A stretch of DNA of 64,000 bases from Roseospira goensis (GCF_014197795.1 NZ_JACIGI010000008.1:1-64000), one strand, 5' to 3'; numbered from the stretch's first letter, positions 29,652-38,150 are shown. The notes: generated from the sequence alone by a model not told the origin. Made by a program: numbers and translations.

Positions 29652-30943
29652 TGGGCGAGGGTGTGCTGATCGCGATCTTCGTGCTGTCGCTGTTCCTGCT
29701 GCTGGGCTCCGGCGTGTGGGTCGGCGCCAGCCTGCTGGTCTGTGCCTGGCTCGGCATGGAGCTGTTCACCAGCCGCCCGGCCGGCGATTCGATGGCGATG
29801 ATCCTGTGGGGCTCGCAGTCATCGTGGACCCTGACCGCGCTGCCCATGTTCATCTGGATGGGCGAGATCCTGTTCCGCTCGCGCCTGTCCGAGGTGCTGT
29901 TTCAGGGCCTGACACCGTGGCTGGCGCGGCTGCCGGGCGGGCTGTTGCATGTCAACGTCGCCGGCTGTGCCATCTTTGCCGCCATCTCCGGGTCGTCGGC
30001 GGCGACGGTGGCGACGGTCGGCAAGATGTCGATCCCCGAGTTGCGCCAGCGCCAGTACCCGGACCGCATGATCGTCGGCACCCTGGCCGGGGCGGGCACG
30101 CTGGGGCTGCTGATCCCGCCGTCGATCTCGCTCATCATCTATGGGGTCTCGGTCAACGAGAGCATCGCCAAGCTGTTCATCGCCGGCATCCTGCCCGGGG
30201 CCTGCCTCGCGCTGATGTTCATGGCCTATGTCGCGCTCTGGGGCCTGGTGTCCAAGGACGCCAGCGCGGAGATGGTGGTCTATTCCCTGCGCCAGCGGCT
30301 GCGCGGCCTGCGCGATCTGGCGCCGGTGGTGGTGCTGATCCTGGGGGTGATCGGCTCGATCTACAGCGGCGTCGCAACCGCCACCGAAGCGGCCGTGCTG
30401 GGGGTGGTGGGCGCGCTCGGCCTGTCGGCGCTCCAGGGCAGCCTGTCGTGGGGGACCTTCCGGGAGTCGCTGTTCGGCGCCGTGCGCACTTCCGCCATGA
30501 TCGCCTTTATCCTGGCCGGGTCGTCGTTCCTGTCGCTGGCCATGGGCTTCACCGGCATCCCGCGCGCGCTGGCCGAGGGCATCGGGGGCCTGGAACTGAC
30601 GCCGCTTCAGCTCATTGCCCTGTTGACCGTGTTCTACATCATCCTGGGCATGTTCCTGGACGGCATCTCGTCCATCGTGCTGACCATGGCGGTGATCGAG
30701 CCCCTTGTCAGGCAGGCCGGCTTCGACATGATCTGGTTCGGCATCTACCTGATGATCGTGGTGGAGATGGCGCAGATCACGCCGCCGATCGGGTTCAACC
30801 TGTTCGTTCTCCAGGGCATGACCGGCCACGACATGGGATTCATCAGCCGCGCCAGCCTGCCCATGTTCCTGATCATGGTCCTGGCCATCGTCGGGCTGGT
30901 GCTGGTGCCGGACGTGGCGCTGGTGCTGCCGAACAACATGTAG
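29651..30943 (+). CDS. TRAP transporter large permease DctM-type
   Basis: A 430-residue polytopic permease of the sodium-driven TRAP family, normal length. Family hallmarks are visible: AISGSSAATVATVGKMSIPE near residue 115, GAGTLGLLIPPSISLIIYGV, and the C-terminal EMAQITPPIGFNLFVLQG. It forms the transport channel with the DctQ-type subunit and accepts substrate from the DctP-type protein. The start codon shares a base with the dctQ stop. Confidence 0.94.
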   Translation: MGEGVLIAIFVLSLFLLLGSGVWVGASLLVCAWLGMELFTSRPAGDSMAMILWGSQSSWTLTALPMFIWMGEILFRSRLSEVLFQGLTPWLARLPGGLLHVNVAGCAIFAAISGSSAATVATVGKMSIPELRQRQYPDRMIVGTLAGAGTLGLLIPPSISLIIYGVSVNESIAKLFIAGILPGACLALMFMAYVALWGLVSKDASAEMVVYSLRQRLRGLRDLAPVVVLILGVIGSIYSGVATATEAAVLGVVGALGLSALQGSLSWGTFRESLFGAVRTSAMIAFILAGSSFLSLAMGFTGIPRALAEGIGGLELTPLQLIALLTVFYIILGMFLDGISSIVLTMAVIEPLVRQAGFDMIWFGIYLMIVVEMAQITPPIGFNLFVLQGMTGHDMGFISRASLPMFLIMVLAIVGLVLVPDVALVLPNNM

Positions 30944-30966
30944 CCGGGCGGGGGGGACGGGGCGCC

Positions 30967-31470
30967 GTGGTGCCGGAGACGCCGCCGGACAGCCTGCTGG
31001 GGCTGGACTACGCCGCCTGGCACGTGGTGCATGTGGTCGCGGTGGTGGTGTTCCTGGGCAACGTGACCACGGCGGCGGTGTGGAAGGCGCTGGCCGATCG
31101 CACCCGCCATCCGCCCACCGTGGCCTATGCCCAGCGTCTGGTGACCCTGACCGACTGGCTGTTCACCGGCGCCGGCGGCGCGGTCGTGCTGGTCAGCGGT
31201 TACGCCATGGCCTGGCTGGCCGGGTGGGGCGACCTGGGGCCGGCCTGGCTGCGCTGGAGCCTCGGGCTGCTCGCGCTGTCCTGGCTGGTCTGGGTGGCGG
31301 CGCTGATCCCCTGCCAGATCGCGCAGGCCCGCATGGCACGCGGCTTCGCCGACGGCACCCCGATCCCGCCCCGCTACTGGCGCCTGGCGCGGATCTGGCT
31401 GTGGGTGGGCACCCTGGACCTGGTGCCGCTTTACGCGGCCGTCGCGGTGATGATCCTGAAGCCGTCCTGA
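30967..31470 (+). CDS. DUF2269-type integral membrane protein
   Basis: A 167-residue protein with four or five hydrophobic segments. It starts near LDYAAWHVVHVVAVVVFLGN, typical of DUF2269 proteins, and has paired histidines that could bind haem or metal. It begins with GTG 30967 (or 30970), 24 bp after dctM, behind a G-rich stretch, and may be co-transcribed with the TRAP genes. Function unknown. Its stop is only 8 bp from the stop of the convergent MgtC-family gene. Confidence 0.7.
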   Translation: MVPETPPDSLLGLDYAAWHVVHVVAVVVFLGNVTTAAVWKALADRTRHPPTVAYAQRLVTLTDWLFTGAGGAVVLVSGYAMAWLAGWGDLGPAWLRWSLGLLALSWLVWVAALIPCQIAQARMARGFADGTPIPPRYWRLARIWLWVGTLDLVPLYAAVAVMILKPS

Positions 31471-31478
31471 CGGGACGC

Positions 31479-32780
31479 TCAGGGCGACACGGCGCCGCCC
31501 AGGCCCGCCACCCCCGGCGCCAGCCCGGTCGCCGCCGCCAAGGCCAGGCCCACCGCCCCCGACAGCGCCAGCGGCACGGCGACCCGCAGCCCCAGCGCCG
31601 GACCGCCGACGGCGAGCGCCATCAGGCCCTTGACCACGGTGTTGACGGCGCCGGCCAGCACGATGCCGAACCCGGCGAGGGCCAGCGCCAGGCCATCGGC
31701 GCTCATCTTGGCCAGGGTCAGGGTGATTGCGTCCACGTCCGTGATGCCGGACACCGCCGCCAGCGCCAGCACGCCGGCGTCGCCCACGGTGGCCTCCAGG
31801 CCCTTGGCGGCCACCATGACAAGCGCCAGCACGGCGCCGAACCCGATCGCCGCGCCCAGGGCCAGCGGGTTCTTCAGGGGCGCCGGCGCGGTGCCGCCCT
31901 CCTGGCGCGCGGCGCGCCACCACACCAGGGCGGCGCTGGCGTAGACGACCACACCCATTCCCACGGCGGGGACGATCAGGGCCGTGGCGGCCGGCGGGTG
32001 GACCACGGCGGTGACCAGGACCATGCGCGGCAGCATGGTGCCGCAGGCGAGCAGAATGCCGGAGGCCAGGTAGCCGCCCGTCTCCGGCTGGTGCCGCGCC
32101 AGACGCGCGAAGTGCAACGTCAGCGCCGTCGACGACGCCAGACCGGCGACCAGACCGGTGAGCACCGCCCCCTTGCGCGGGCCGATGATCTTCATCGCGA
32201 AATAGCCGACGAAGGAGATGCCGGCGATCAGCACCACCATCCACCACACCTGGAACGGGTTCAGGGCCTGCCACGGCCCCAGGCCCCGATCGGGCAGGAT
32301 CGGCAGCACCAGGACCGAGATCGCCAGCAGTTGCAGCGTGGCCCGCACTTCCCCCGGGGCCAGCGCCGCCACCCAGCGGTGCAGCGTGGACTTGTATTGC
32401 AGCAAAAGGGCGGTGGCGACGGCGGCCACCGCGGCCTCGGTCATCAGGCCCTGCGGCACGGCGGCGCCGAAGGCAAAGGTCAAGAGGGCGGCCACCAGCC
32501 CGGTGATGCCGAGCGCGCCGCCGCGCAGCGCGCTGAGCACATGGGCGGCGACCAGGGCAGCGGCGAGCCCGACGAAGGCGAACCCGGTGACCGCGATGTC
32601 GGTCTCGCGTGCCAGCAGGCCGACGAACCCGCCCAACAGGCCGATCAGGGCATAGGTCCGCACCCCGGCGACGCGCCCGCCTTCCGGCACTTCGCGGCCC
32701 TGCCAGCCGCGTTCGAGGCCGATCAACAGGCCGAGCGCCAGCGCCACGGCCAGATGCACGAAGGGGTCGGTCAGGCTCAT
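31479..32780 (-). CDS. MgtC/SapB family membrane protein with DUF4010
   Basis: A 433-residue polytopic membrane protein. The N-terminal third is the MgtC/SapB domain (ALGLLIGLERGW, then RTYALIGLLGG). The rest is the DUF4010 multi-helix region, with SGITDVDAITLTLAKMS near residue 365 as its conserved motif. The two-domain form is widespread and its role in ion homeostasis or stress survival is inferred, not shown. ATG 32780 has GGGAGC five bases upstream. The frame continues open far upstream as a shadow of the COQ9 gene and is not coding there. Confidence 0.85.
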   Translation of the reverse strand: MSLTDPFVHLAVALALGLLIGLERGWQGREVPEGGRVAGVRTYALIGLLGGFVGLLARETDIAVTGFAFVGLAAALVAAHVLSALRGGALGITGLVAALLTFAFGAAVPQGLMTEAAVAAVATALLLQYKSTLHRWVAALAPGEVRATLQLLAISVLVLPILPDRGLGPWQALNPFQVWWMVVLIAGISFVGYFAMKIIGPRKGAVLTGLVAGLASSTALTLHFARLARHQPETGGYLASGILLACGTMLPRMVLVTAVVHPPAATALIVPAVGMGVVVYASAALVWWRAARQEGGTAPAPLKNPLALGAAIGFGAVLALVMVAAKGLEATVGDAGVLALAAVSGITDVDAITLTLAKMSADGLALALAGFGIVLAGAVNTVVKGLMALAVGGPALGLRVAVPLALSGAVGLALAAATGLAPGVAGLGGAVSP

Positions 32781-32984
32781 CGCCGCTCCCCGGGCTCTGC
32801 GGGCACAAGGCATGCCATGGAACGAGTGTAGCATCCGCGCTGGCGGTTGTGCAGCGCGCGGCGTCCGCGCGCGGTCCGCAGGGCTGGCCCGACGCCCGCG
32901 CCGCGCCGCCCCGCCCCGCCTTGTGCTATCCTGACGGGTGCAGGCGGCGACCGCCGCGGCCGCCGCGCAGCGGGGAGACGGGCG

Positions 32985-33440
32985 ATGCGGATCGCAACGC
33001 GGGCGTGGCCGGCGGGATGGGGACCGGCCGGGGTGGCGATGCTGGCGATGCTTCTGGTCGGCGGACCGGCGCAGGCCCAGCAGGAGCTGGTGGGGGCCTG
33101 GGTGGGGCAGGGTACGGACCCCATGAGCGGGGCCACCATGCAGGTGGAATACAGCCTCATGCCGGACGGCACGTTCCAGAAGTCGTTCGCCCTTCAGATG
33201 GGCTACGCGTCCGGCTACGACTGGATCGCCGGCGTCTGGTTCACCGAGGGGCCATGGCTCCGGTTCGAGGTGCGCGACCACTATTCCACCCACCAGGGCA
33301 GCCGTGGTCCGCTGCCGGCGGGTGAACTGTGGGCCTGGCGGCTGGAGGGGCCGGGCACCCTGGTGCTGACGCACGCCCTGTGCGTCCAGCAGGGCCTGAC
33401 GCGGCCGGACTGCGTGCTGACCCTGCAGCGCGCCCGGTAG
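32985..33440 (+). CDS. Small secreted protein of unknown function
   Basis: A 151-residue protein with a clear signal peptide (hydrophobic core GVAMLAMLLVG, cleavage near AQAQQ, about residue 33). The mature part is about 118 residues, rich in aromatic and beta-forming residues (WVGQGTDPMSGATMQVEYSL, a lipocalin-like feel), with two late cysteines that could form a disulphide. GGGGAGA precedes ATG 32985. It is divergent from the MgtC gene and convergent with COQ9. No family recognised. Confidence 0.65.
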   Translation: MRIATRAWPAGWGPAGVAMLAMLLVGGPAQAQQELVGAWVGQGTDPMSGATMQVEYSLMPDGTFQKSFALQMGYASGYDWIAGVWFTEGPWLRFEVRDHYSTHQGSRGPLPAGELWAWRLEGPGTLVLTHALCVQQGLTRPDCVLTLQRAR

Positions 33441-33490
33441 GTAGCGGACCGGCCGGGACGGCCCGGCGGCCGCGCCACGGTCCTCCGGGC

Positions 33491-34297
33491 TCAGGCGCTG
33501 CGGTGCCGCCGAGCCCGGAAGGGCGATTTGCGGGCCATGCCGCGCAGGCTGTCGCCGACCGCGCGGGCGGCCCCGAACGGGTTCGGCACCTTGGACAGCC
33601 GGCGCTCGACGCGTCCGCGCATCTTGTGCAGGCGCACGATGTCGTTCAGGCGCCGGTCCAGGAAGCCCCAGGTCTCGGCCGAGTCCTCCGACGAGTCGTC
33701 GAGCCAGTACAGCAGGGTGGCGCTGTACACCCCGGCGAGCTGAACCCGCTTGGTGTAGAAGTTGAAGTCGGTCGAGCTGTCGCCGACCGCCCACCAGATG
33801 GTGTCGACCGTCCGGTAAGTGCAGCGCAGCGCGGTGGCGGTGTTCGTTGGCAGCGACAGAACCGCGACGGCGCGACGCACCGCCTCGCGGTCCATCTCCC
33901 ACTGGTGCAGGCGCAGACGGATGGCCAGGCCGACCCGCTCGTGCAGCCGCAGCCCTTCGGTGTCGGCCTCGGCCAGCGCCTGCTCCATGCGGCGGTCGGC
34001 CAGCTCGCACCAGTGCGCGACGGCATCCACCGACCCGCCGGGGAAGGCACGGTCGGCCTGGGATGCCTCGAACCCGGCGTCGACGGCGGCGGCCCGCAGC
34101 GTGCGCTTGCTCCAGCCGTCGAAGGCGACATGAATGAGCGCGTTCTCCACGATGGCGTCGCGGACCGCCGTCATGGTGTCGTGCCCGCCGGCGTGGGGCG
34201 GCGCCTCAGGACCGGCGTCGGGATCGGGGGGGGCGGCCTCGGGAGTCTTCCCGTGCGGGCCGTCGGTCTCGGGGTGCTCCTCGGGCGTGTCGGTCAT
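33491..34297 (-). CDS. COQ9 family protein (ubiquinone biosynthesis)
   Basis: A 268-residue protein. The TetR-like COQ9 fold is recognisable from DAIVENALIHVAFDGWSKRTL through DFNFYTKRVQLAGVYSATLLYWLDD, the conserved lipid-binding helix region. COQ9 binds the ubiquinone intermediate and supports the COQ7 hydroxylase step in eukaryotes; bacterial homologues are assumed to be similar. The first 35 residues are a Pro/Asp-rich extension. It follows the peptide deformylase-like gene after 75 bp on the same strand and may share its transcript. Confidence 0.85.
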   Translation of the reverse strand: MTDTPEEHPETDGPHGKTPEAAPPDPDAGPEAPPHAGGHDTMTAVRDAIVENALIHVAFDGWSKRTLRAAAVDAGFEASQADRAFPGGSVDAVAHWCELADRRMEQALAEADTEGLRLHERVGLAIRLRLHQWEMDREAVRRAVAVLSLPTNTATALRCTYRTVDTIWWAVGDSSTDFNFYTKRVQLAGVYSATLLYWLDDSSEDSAETWGFLDRRLNDIVRLHKMRGRVERRLSKVPNPFGAARAVGDSLRGMARKSPFRARRHRSA

Positions 34298-34372
34298 GAC
34301 GTGAGTCCTCGCAGCGGCAAGAGCAGGGGCGGTCTCGGGAGGGGGTACGCATCGCAGGCGGTGTCGGATGTG

Positions 34373-34927
34373 TCAACGCGCCCGGGCCGGCTCGGGCGGG
34401 GCGGCGGCGGGACCGGCGCGCAGGGCCTCGACGAACCCGAAGGCGGTCAGGTCGGGCAGCCGCATGGGATAGAGAATGCCGTCCAGGTGATCGCATTCGT
34501 GTTGCAGGACCCGGGCATGGAAGCCCGTCGCCTCGTCCTCCAGCGGCTGGCCCTCGGCGTCCAGCGCGCGCAGGCGCACGGCCCTGTGCCGCGGCACCCG
34601 CCCGGTCAGGCCGGGCAGCGACAGGCACGCCTCCCATGCCTCCTCCAGGTCCGCGTCCGCGTCGTCCAGAGGCGCCAGCACCGGGTTGATCAGGGTGCGC
34701 CAGGGCACGGCCAGACCCGCGTTGCGCGCCGCCGGCACGTGGTAGACGACCACACGCAGCGGGACATGCACCTGGGGCGCCGCCAGGCCGACGCCGCCAC
34801 TGTCGTGCAGGGTGTCGACCATGTCCGCGATCAGGCGGCGCACATCCGGCGCCGACGGGTCCGTGACCGGATCGGCGGGCCGGGCGAGCACCGGGTGCCC
34901 CATACGGGCGATCTTCAGAATGGCCAT
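34373..34927 (-). CDS. def: Peptide deformylase
   Basis: A 184-residue metallohydrolase that removes N-formyl groups from nascent proteins. Motif I GVGLAAPQ spans residues 45-52. Motif II is EACLSLPG (metal ligand Cys101) instead of the canonical EGCLS. Motif III HECDH supplies His143 and His147. All metal ligands are therefore present. The Gly-to-Ala change in motif II suggests a secondary paralogue, not the housekeeping def next to fmt, and no fmt is nearby. ATG 34927 fits the family start (MAILKIARMGHPVL). It is divergent from rpsU. Confidence 0.87.
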   Translation of the reverse strand: MAILKIARMGHPVLARPADPVTDPSAPDVRRLIADMVDTLHDSGGVGLAAPQVHVPLRVVVYHVPAARNAGLAVPWRTLINPVLAPLDDADADLEEAWEACLSLPGLTGRVPRHRAVRLRALDAEGQPLEDEATGFHARVLQHECDHLDGILYPMRLPDLTAFGFVEALRAGPAAAPPEPARAR

Positions 34928-35241
34928 GACGTAACAGATAGTCGGGCGGCGCCCGGCCGTAAAGCGGCGCACCGAGCGCGTGGCGGGCTCTTCACATCGG
35001 CCCGGCCCCGTGATACGGTTCGTGCCAATGTGCGGTGTGGCGACACACCGCCAAACGTGTATTGCCTGCCGTGTCGAACCGCTCGGACCGCGCCGCAGGA
35101 TCCCGCAGGGTCGGGAGCCGGCGGAGGAACGGTCGGGGCGTCGCACCCGGATGGGCGCCGCACCACCGCAACACCACTGTAATGCGATCGGGTGCCGGGC
35201 GGGGCCGCCGTTCGGCCGGTGACAGACGAAGGAGAAGACCC
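34928..35241. other. Divergent intergenic region def-like / rpsU with a GNRA hairpin
   Basis: 314 bp without a supportable gene. At 35032-35051 lies a perfect 8-bp stem GCGGTGTG / CACACCGC closed by a GCGA tetraloop, a very stable RNA hairpin in the rpsU direction, about 190 nt before rpsU. A weak TTCACA-17-TACGGT promoter-like pair (34991-35019) precedes it. Together they could form an rpsU leader. Confidence 0.45.
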
Positions 35242-35448
35242 CTGGTTCAGGTTCTGGTTCGCGACAACAATGTCGATCAGGCCCTCAAGGCGCTGAAGAA
35301 GAAGATGCAGCGCGAGGGCGTTTTCCGGGAGATGAAGCTGCGCCGCAATTTCGAGAAGCCGTCGGAGCGCAAGGCGCGCGAGAAGGCCGAGGCCATCCGC
35401 CGCGCCCGCAAGCTGGAGCGCAAGCGGCTTGAGCGCGAGGGCTTCTAG
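35242..35448 (+). CDS. rpsU: 30S ribosomal protein S21, apparent CTG start
   Basis: A 68-residue basic protein matching S21 end to end: [20 protein letters not shown], then [20 protein letters not shown] and an Arg/Lys-rich tail. S21 sits on the 30S platform near the anti-Shine-Dalgarno region. The conserved N-terminus is V-Q-V-L-V. The only codon in position to start it is CTG at 35242, six bases after GGAGA. No ATG, GTG or TTG occurs in frame between the ribosome-binding site and VQVL, and the codons upstream read as an Arg run. Either CTG is used or the start has been altered by a sequence error. Confidence 0.93.
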   Translation: MVQVLVRDNNVDQALKALKKKMQREGVFREMKLRRNFEKPSERKAREKAEAIRRARKLERKRLEREGF

Positions 35449-35530
35449 ACCCCTCGACGCCCGGTCTCCCGGCGTGCGGCCTGCGGGCCGCCGCGCCGGT
35501 CTTGAGACCTGATCCGAAGACCCGATCCGA

Positions 35531-35602
35531 GCGCGCGACCACGCACCGGCACCGACTCCGTCCCAGGTGGGACGGGGCGGTTGGCTGTGCGTGGTCGGGC
35601 GC
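35531..35602. repeat. Dispersed long hairpin between rpsU and btaB (first)
   Basis: A strong stem GCGCGCGACCACGCAC pairing with GTGCGTGGTCGGGCGC encloses an inner stem CCGTCCCA/TGGGACGG. It follows rpsU by 82 bp and lies in a convergent gap, so it can terminate in both directions. Its interior CCGACTC...GGTTGG loosely resembles the GGACTCG core of the dispersed family. Confidence 0.6.
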
Positions 35603-35674
35603 GTTTGGCCGGCTGCGGTCCCGGAGGCCGGATCGGGGCGCCGAGCCGCCGCGGTCCAGGACCTCGAGCAGATC

Positions 35675-35712
35675 GCGCCAAAATGGACTCGCGCCGCGGT
35701 CCCGTTTTGGCG
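35675..35712. repeat. Dispersed long hairpin, GGACTCG-core type (35.7 kb copy)
   Basis: Stem GCGCCAAAA / TTTTGGCGC around ATGGACTCGCGCCGCGGTCC. Read on the opposite strand, the flank is GGGCCGATTCACGCG, the same outer arm as at 9480 and 63322. It lies 13 bp from the btaB stop and can act as that gene's terminator. Confidence 0.65.
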
Positions 35713-35724
35713 CGTGAATCGGCC

Positions 35725-36372
35725 CTAGTCCGTTCGGGTCAGCACCGCCGAGAAGGCGTAACCGCGGTACAGTGGCGTGATGGACACGGCGGCCCGCCCC
35801 TCGGCCTGTAGCGTCCGCAGGTGGTCCAGAAGTTCCGGCCGGTACTGCACATGGAACAGACCGAGCCACCAGTACAGGATGGCCCGGAACCAGCGCGGCA
35901 ATCCGGCCTGATCCCCGAAATCGACGATATGCACCCGGCCGCCGGGCCGCACCAGGGCGAGGGCGTGGTCCACCGAGTCGCGCCACGGCGGAATCATCGA
36001 CAGGCTGTACGAAAACACCACATGGTCCAACGGCCGGTCGAGCCCGAACAGACCGGCCGGGTCGAAGTCCTGGGCCAGGCCGTGGGCCAGCGTGATACGC
36101 TCGGCCAGCCCCTGCCGGCGCAGCTTGCCGCGCGCCGTCTCCAACATGACCGCGCTGGCGTCCAGGCCCATCAGGCGGGCGCGGGGATAGCGCCGCGCCA
36201 TCTTGATCAGGTTGCGGGCGGTGCCGCAGCCGACCTCGCAGACGGTCTCCCCCTCGGCCGCCGCCAGGTCGGCGATGACGCGGTCGCGGCCGAGCAGGAA
36301 GTACTTGCGGGTCAGGTCGTAGATGTGCCGCTGCTGCCGGTAGATGCGGTCCATCAGGTCGCGGGCGTCCAT
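35725..36372 (-). CDS. btaB: BtaB-like diacylglyceryl-homoserine N-methyltransferase
   Basis: A 215-residue class I SAM methyltransferase. Motif I is CEVGCGTARN near residue 43, with a MGLDASAVML strand-2 motif. It begins MDARDLMDRIYRQQRHIYDLTRKY-like, the N-terminal pattern of bacterial BtaB. BtaB methylates the homoserine amino group three times to give the betaine lipid DGTS. The assignment rests on the family pattern and on its position 65 bp downstream of btaA on the same strand. ATG 36372 is chosen at the start of conserved sequence. Confidence 0.85.
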   Translation of the reverse strand: MDARDLMDRIYRQQRHIYDLTRKYFLLGRDRVIADLAAAEGETVCEVGCGTARNLIKMARRYPRARLMGLDASAVMLETARGKLRRQGLAERITLAHGLAQDFDPAGLFGLDRPLDHVVFSYSLSMIPPWRDSVDHALALVRPGGRVHIVDFGDQAGLPRWFRAILYWWLGLFHVQYRPELLDHLRTLQAEGRAAVSITPLYRGYAFSAVLTRTD

Positions 36373-36437
36373 GGGGCGGCGCTCGTTTGGCTGCGGTTGG
36401 CTGCGGGTGGCTGCGATCGGGTCGGAGCCGCGGCGGC

Positions 36438-37658
36438 TCAGGCGGCGCGCTTCACGTACAGGTGGAAGCCGCCGTAGATCGAGGCGCGGTCGCGCCGCGT
36501 CAGGTCCTTGCACTGCGCGATGTCGTGGTCCCAGACCGACAGCAGGTCGGGCGACAGGCGGGGCGGCAGAATGCTGTCATGGCCCGCGGTGCGGAAGATG
36601 ACGCGTGCCCCGGGGCGGGCGGTGCGCACGATCTGTGCCCACAGTTCGTTGAGCTGGCGCTCGTTCATCCAGTCCTGGGCATCCAGCAGCACGTAGCCGT
36701 CCAGGCTTTCGGCCGGCTGCTCGGCCAGCCAATGCGTCATCGACGCATGGTGGATGTGGACGCGGTCCGAAAGGGTGCGCAGGCGCTCGTAGTTCTCGCG
36801 GCGCAGGTAGCGCGGCACCGCCTTGCGGTAGTGGCGGTCATAGCCGCGGCCGAACGCCTGCCAGGCGAAGTAGTTCTCCTCGATCGGGAAGTCGCAGGCC
36901 AGGCGCTCCAGGCGGCTGCGCAGCAGGCCGCTGATGTCGCCGTCGGAGGCCACCACCAGGGACTCGAACTGGGCCGGCGGGATCCCCAGGCCGTAGAGCG
37001 ACACCGGCATCTGGCACAGCGCCCGCACCAGCTTCTTTTCGAACACCGGGGCGATGGTGGCGTCGAACATCGCCTTCTGTTCGGCCGGCGTGCGCACCGC
37101 CAGCAGGACGCGCGGGTTGACGCCATAGACGCGCGAGATGCCGTGCAGCGAGCCGATGAAGCGACCCAGAACCCCGAAGCGATAGATGTTCTTGGTGAAG
37201 TAGTTGATGCGCCGGCCGTGCATCGGCGTCCAGCCGGTCCAGTACTTGCGTGTGGCCTCGTCCAGGTGCGGCAGCAGGTACTTGGTGAAGGCGCGGGTGT
37301 TGCCCCGCTCGTCGGCATGGCCGAAGAAGCGGAAGAACGTCTCGTGGTCCGGGAAGTGCTGGAGGGCGGTCAGCTTGAGCCGGCTCAGGGCCACGTGGGC
37401 CGGGTTCAGGTCCACGGCGTCGATCTGCGCCGGGCTCTCGGTCAGATAGTTCAGGATGTTGCAGCCGCCGGAACAGATGGTGACAATGCGCTTGTCGCCG
37501 GTGAGCTGCAACGCCTCCAGGTCGATCTCCGGATCCTCCCAGATCTGTGGATAGACGAACCCCCGGAACATCAGCGTGAAGAGACGCTCCAGCGCCCCCT
37601 TCTTGGAGATCGGCTTGCTGTTGTGGACAGCCGCGTGCAGCAGGGCGTTCTTCTTCAT
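36438..37658 (-). CDS. btaA: BtaA-like SAM:diacylglycerol 3-amino-3-carboxypropyltransferase
   Basis: A 406-residue DUF3419-family protein. BtaA moves the aminocarboxypropyl group of SAM to diacylglycerol, the first step of DGTS betaine-lipid synthesis. The SAM-site motif ICSGGCNILNYL (about residue 58) and VDLNPAHVALSRLK are conserved. The central FTKNIYRFGVLGRFIG and C-terminal DAQDWMNERQLNELW segments are also family-typical. With btaB it forms a complete two-gene pathway for phosphate-free membrane lipids, usually induced by phosphate starvation. I did not find a convincing Pho box upstream. An upstream in-frame start at 37697 is less likely than ATG 37658. Confidence 0.88.
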   Translation of the reverse strand: MKKNALLHAAVHNSKPISKKGALERLFTLMFRGFVYPQIWEDPEIDLEALQLTGDKRIVTICSGGCNILNYLTESPAQIDAVDLNPAHVALSRLKLTALQHFPDHETFFRFFGHADERGNTRAFTKYLLPHLDEATRKYWTGWTPMHGRRINYFTKNIYRFGVLGRFIGSLHGISRVYGVNPRVLLAVRTPAEQKAMFDATIAPVFEKKLVRALCQMPVSLYGLGIPPAQFESLVVASDGDISGLLRSRLERLACDFPIEENYFAWQAFGRGYDRHYRKAVPRYLRRENYERLRTLSDRVHIHHASMTHWLAEQPAESLDGYVLLDAQDWMNERQLNELWAQIVRTARPGARVIFRTAGHDSILPPRLSPDLLSVWDHDIAQCKDLTRRDRASIYGGFHLYVKRAA

Positions 37659-37792
37659 GGGGGTCGGGGTCCAGGCACAACGAGGGAACGGGCTCAACGA
37701 GATACGCCGGCCGGCCGCGGCCGGTTCGACGGGCGGCGCATCCTACTGTCTTTCCCGCGGGGGCGGAACCCGATTCCGACGTGTCGGCAGGG

Positions 37793-38115
37793 CTATCGCA
37801 TTTGCCCGAGGACAGACCTGGCGAAAGCGTCGGACCATGCGGAGCGTTTAAGCTTCCGTCGGATTGAGATTTTTGGGGGGCGGTTCTGAGGACGGTGAGG
37901 GCGAGCTTGCGGATGATGGCAAGGTTTTCGGGGCTGTGATCTTGCCGGGACCGCGCGCCGTCTTCGTCGAAGGCGGGATCGAGAGCCCAATGCAGGCCGT
38001 TTTCGATGCGCCAATGGCGGCGCACGGCCGTGGCGCAGGCTTCGGCGGTGGCGACGCCGGCGACAGCCGCGGCGACGCGCGGGCTCTGGAAGGCCTCCCG
38101 GTGTCCGGGTCGGGG
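37793..38115 (-). pseudogene. Frameshifted, 5'-truncated transposase relic (ISAs1/H-repeat type)
   Basis: One frame reads VRRHWRIENGLHWALDPAFD, then EDGARSRQDHSPENLAIIRK and LALTVLRTAP. A second frame then continues KISIRRKLKRSAWSDAF and ARSVLGQMR before a TAG at 37793-37795. Together they give the C-terminal part of a DDE transposase of the ISAs1/H-repeat-associated type. The frame break falls at the homopolymers T5-G6 (37870-37880), so it may be true decay or a sequencing indel. The N-terminal two thirds and the other element end are missing. The 5' limit near 38115 is approximate. Confidence 0.75.
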
Positions 38116-38150
38116 TCGGTGGGGTCCGGCTGTCCGATTGCGGCTCCGCC

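Noticed and set aside
31479-34010. 843-residue reading of the MgtC-family gene
   Set aside because: The upstream 400 residues are a shadow of COQ9 and the secreted-protein region. The conserved protein starts at 32780 with a good ribosome-binding site.
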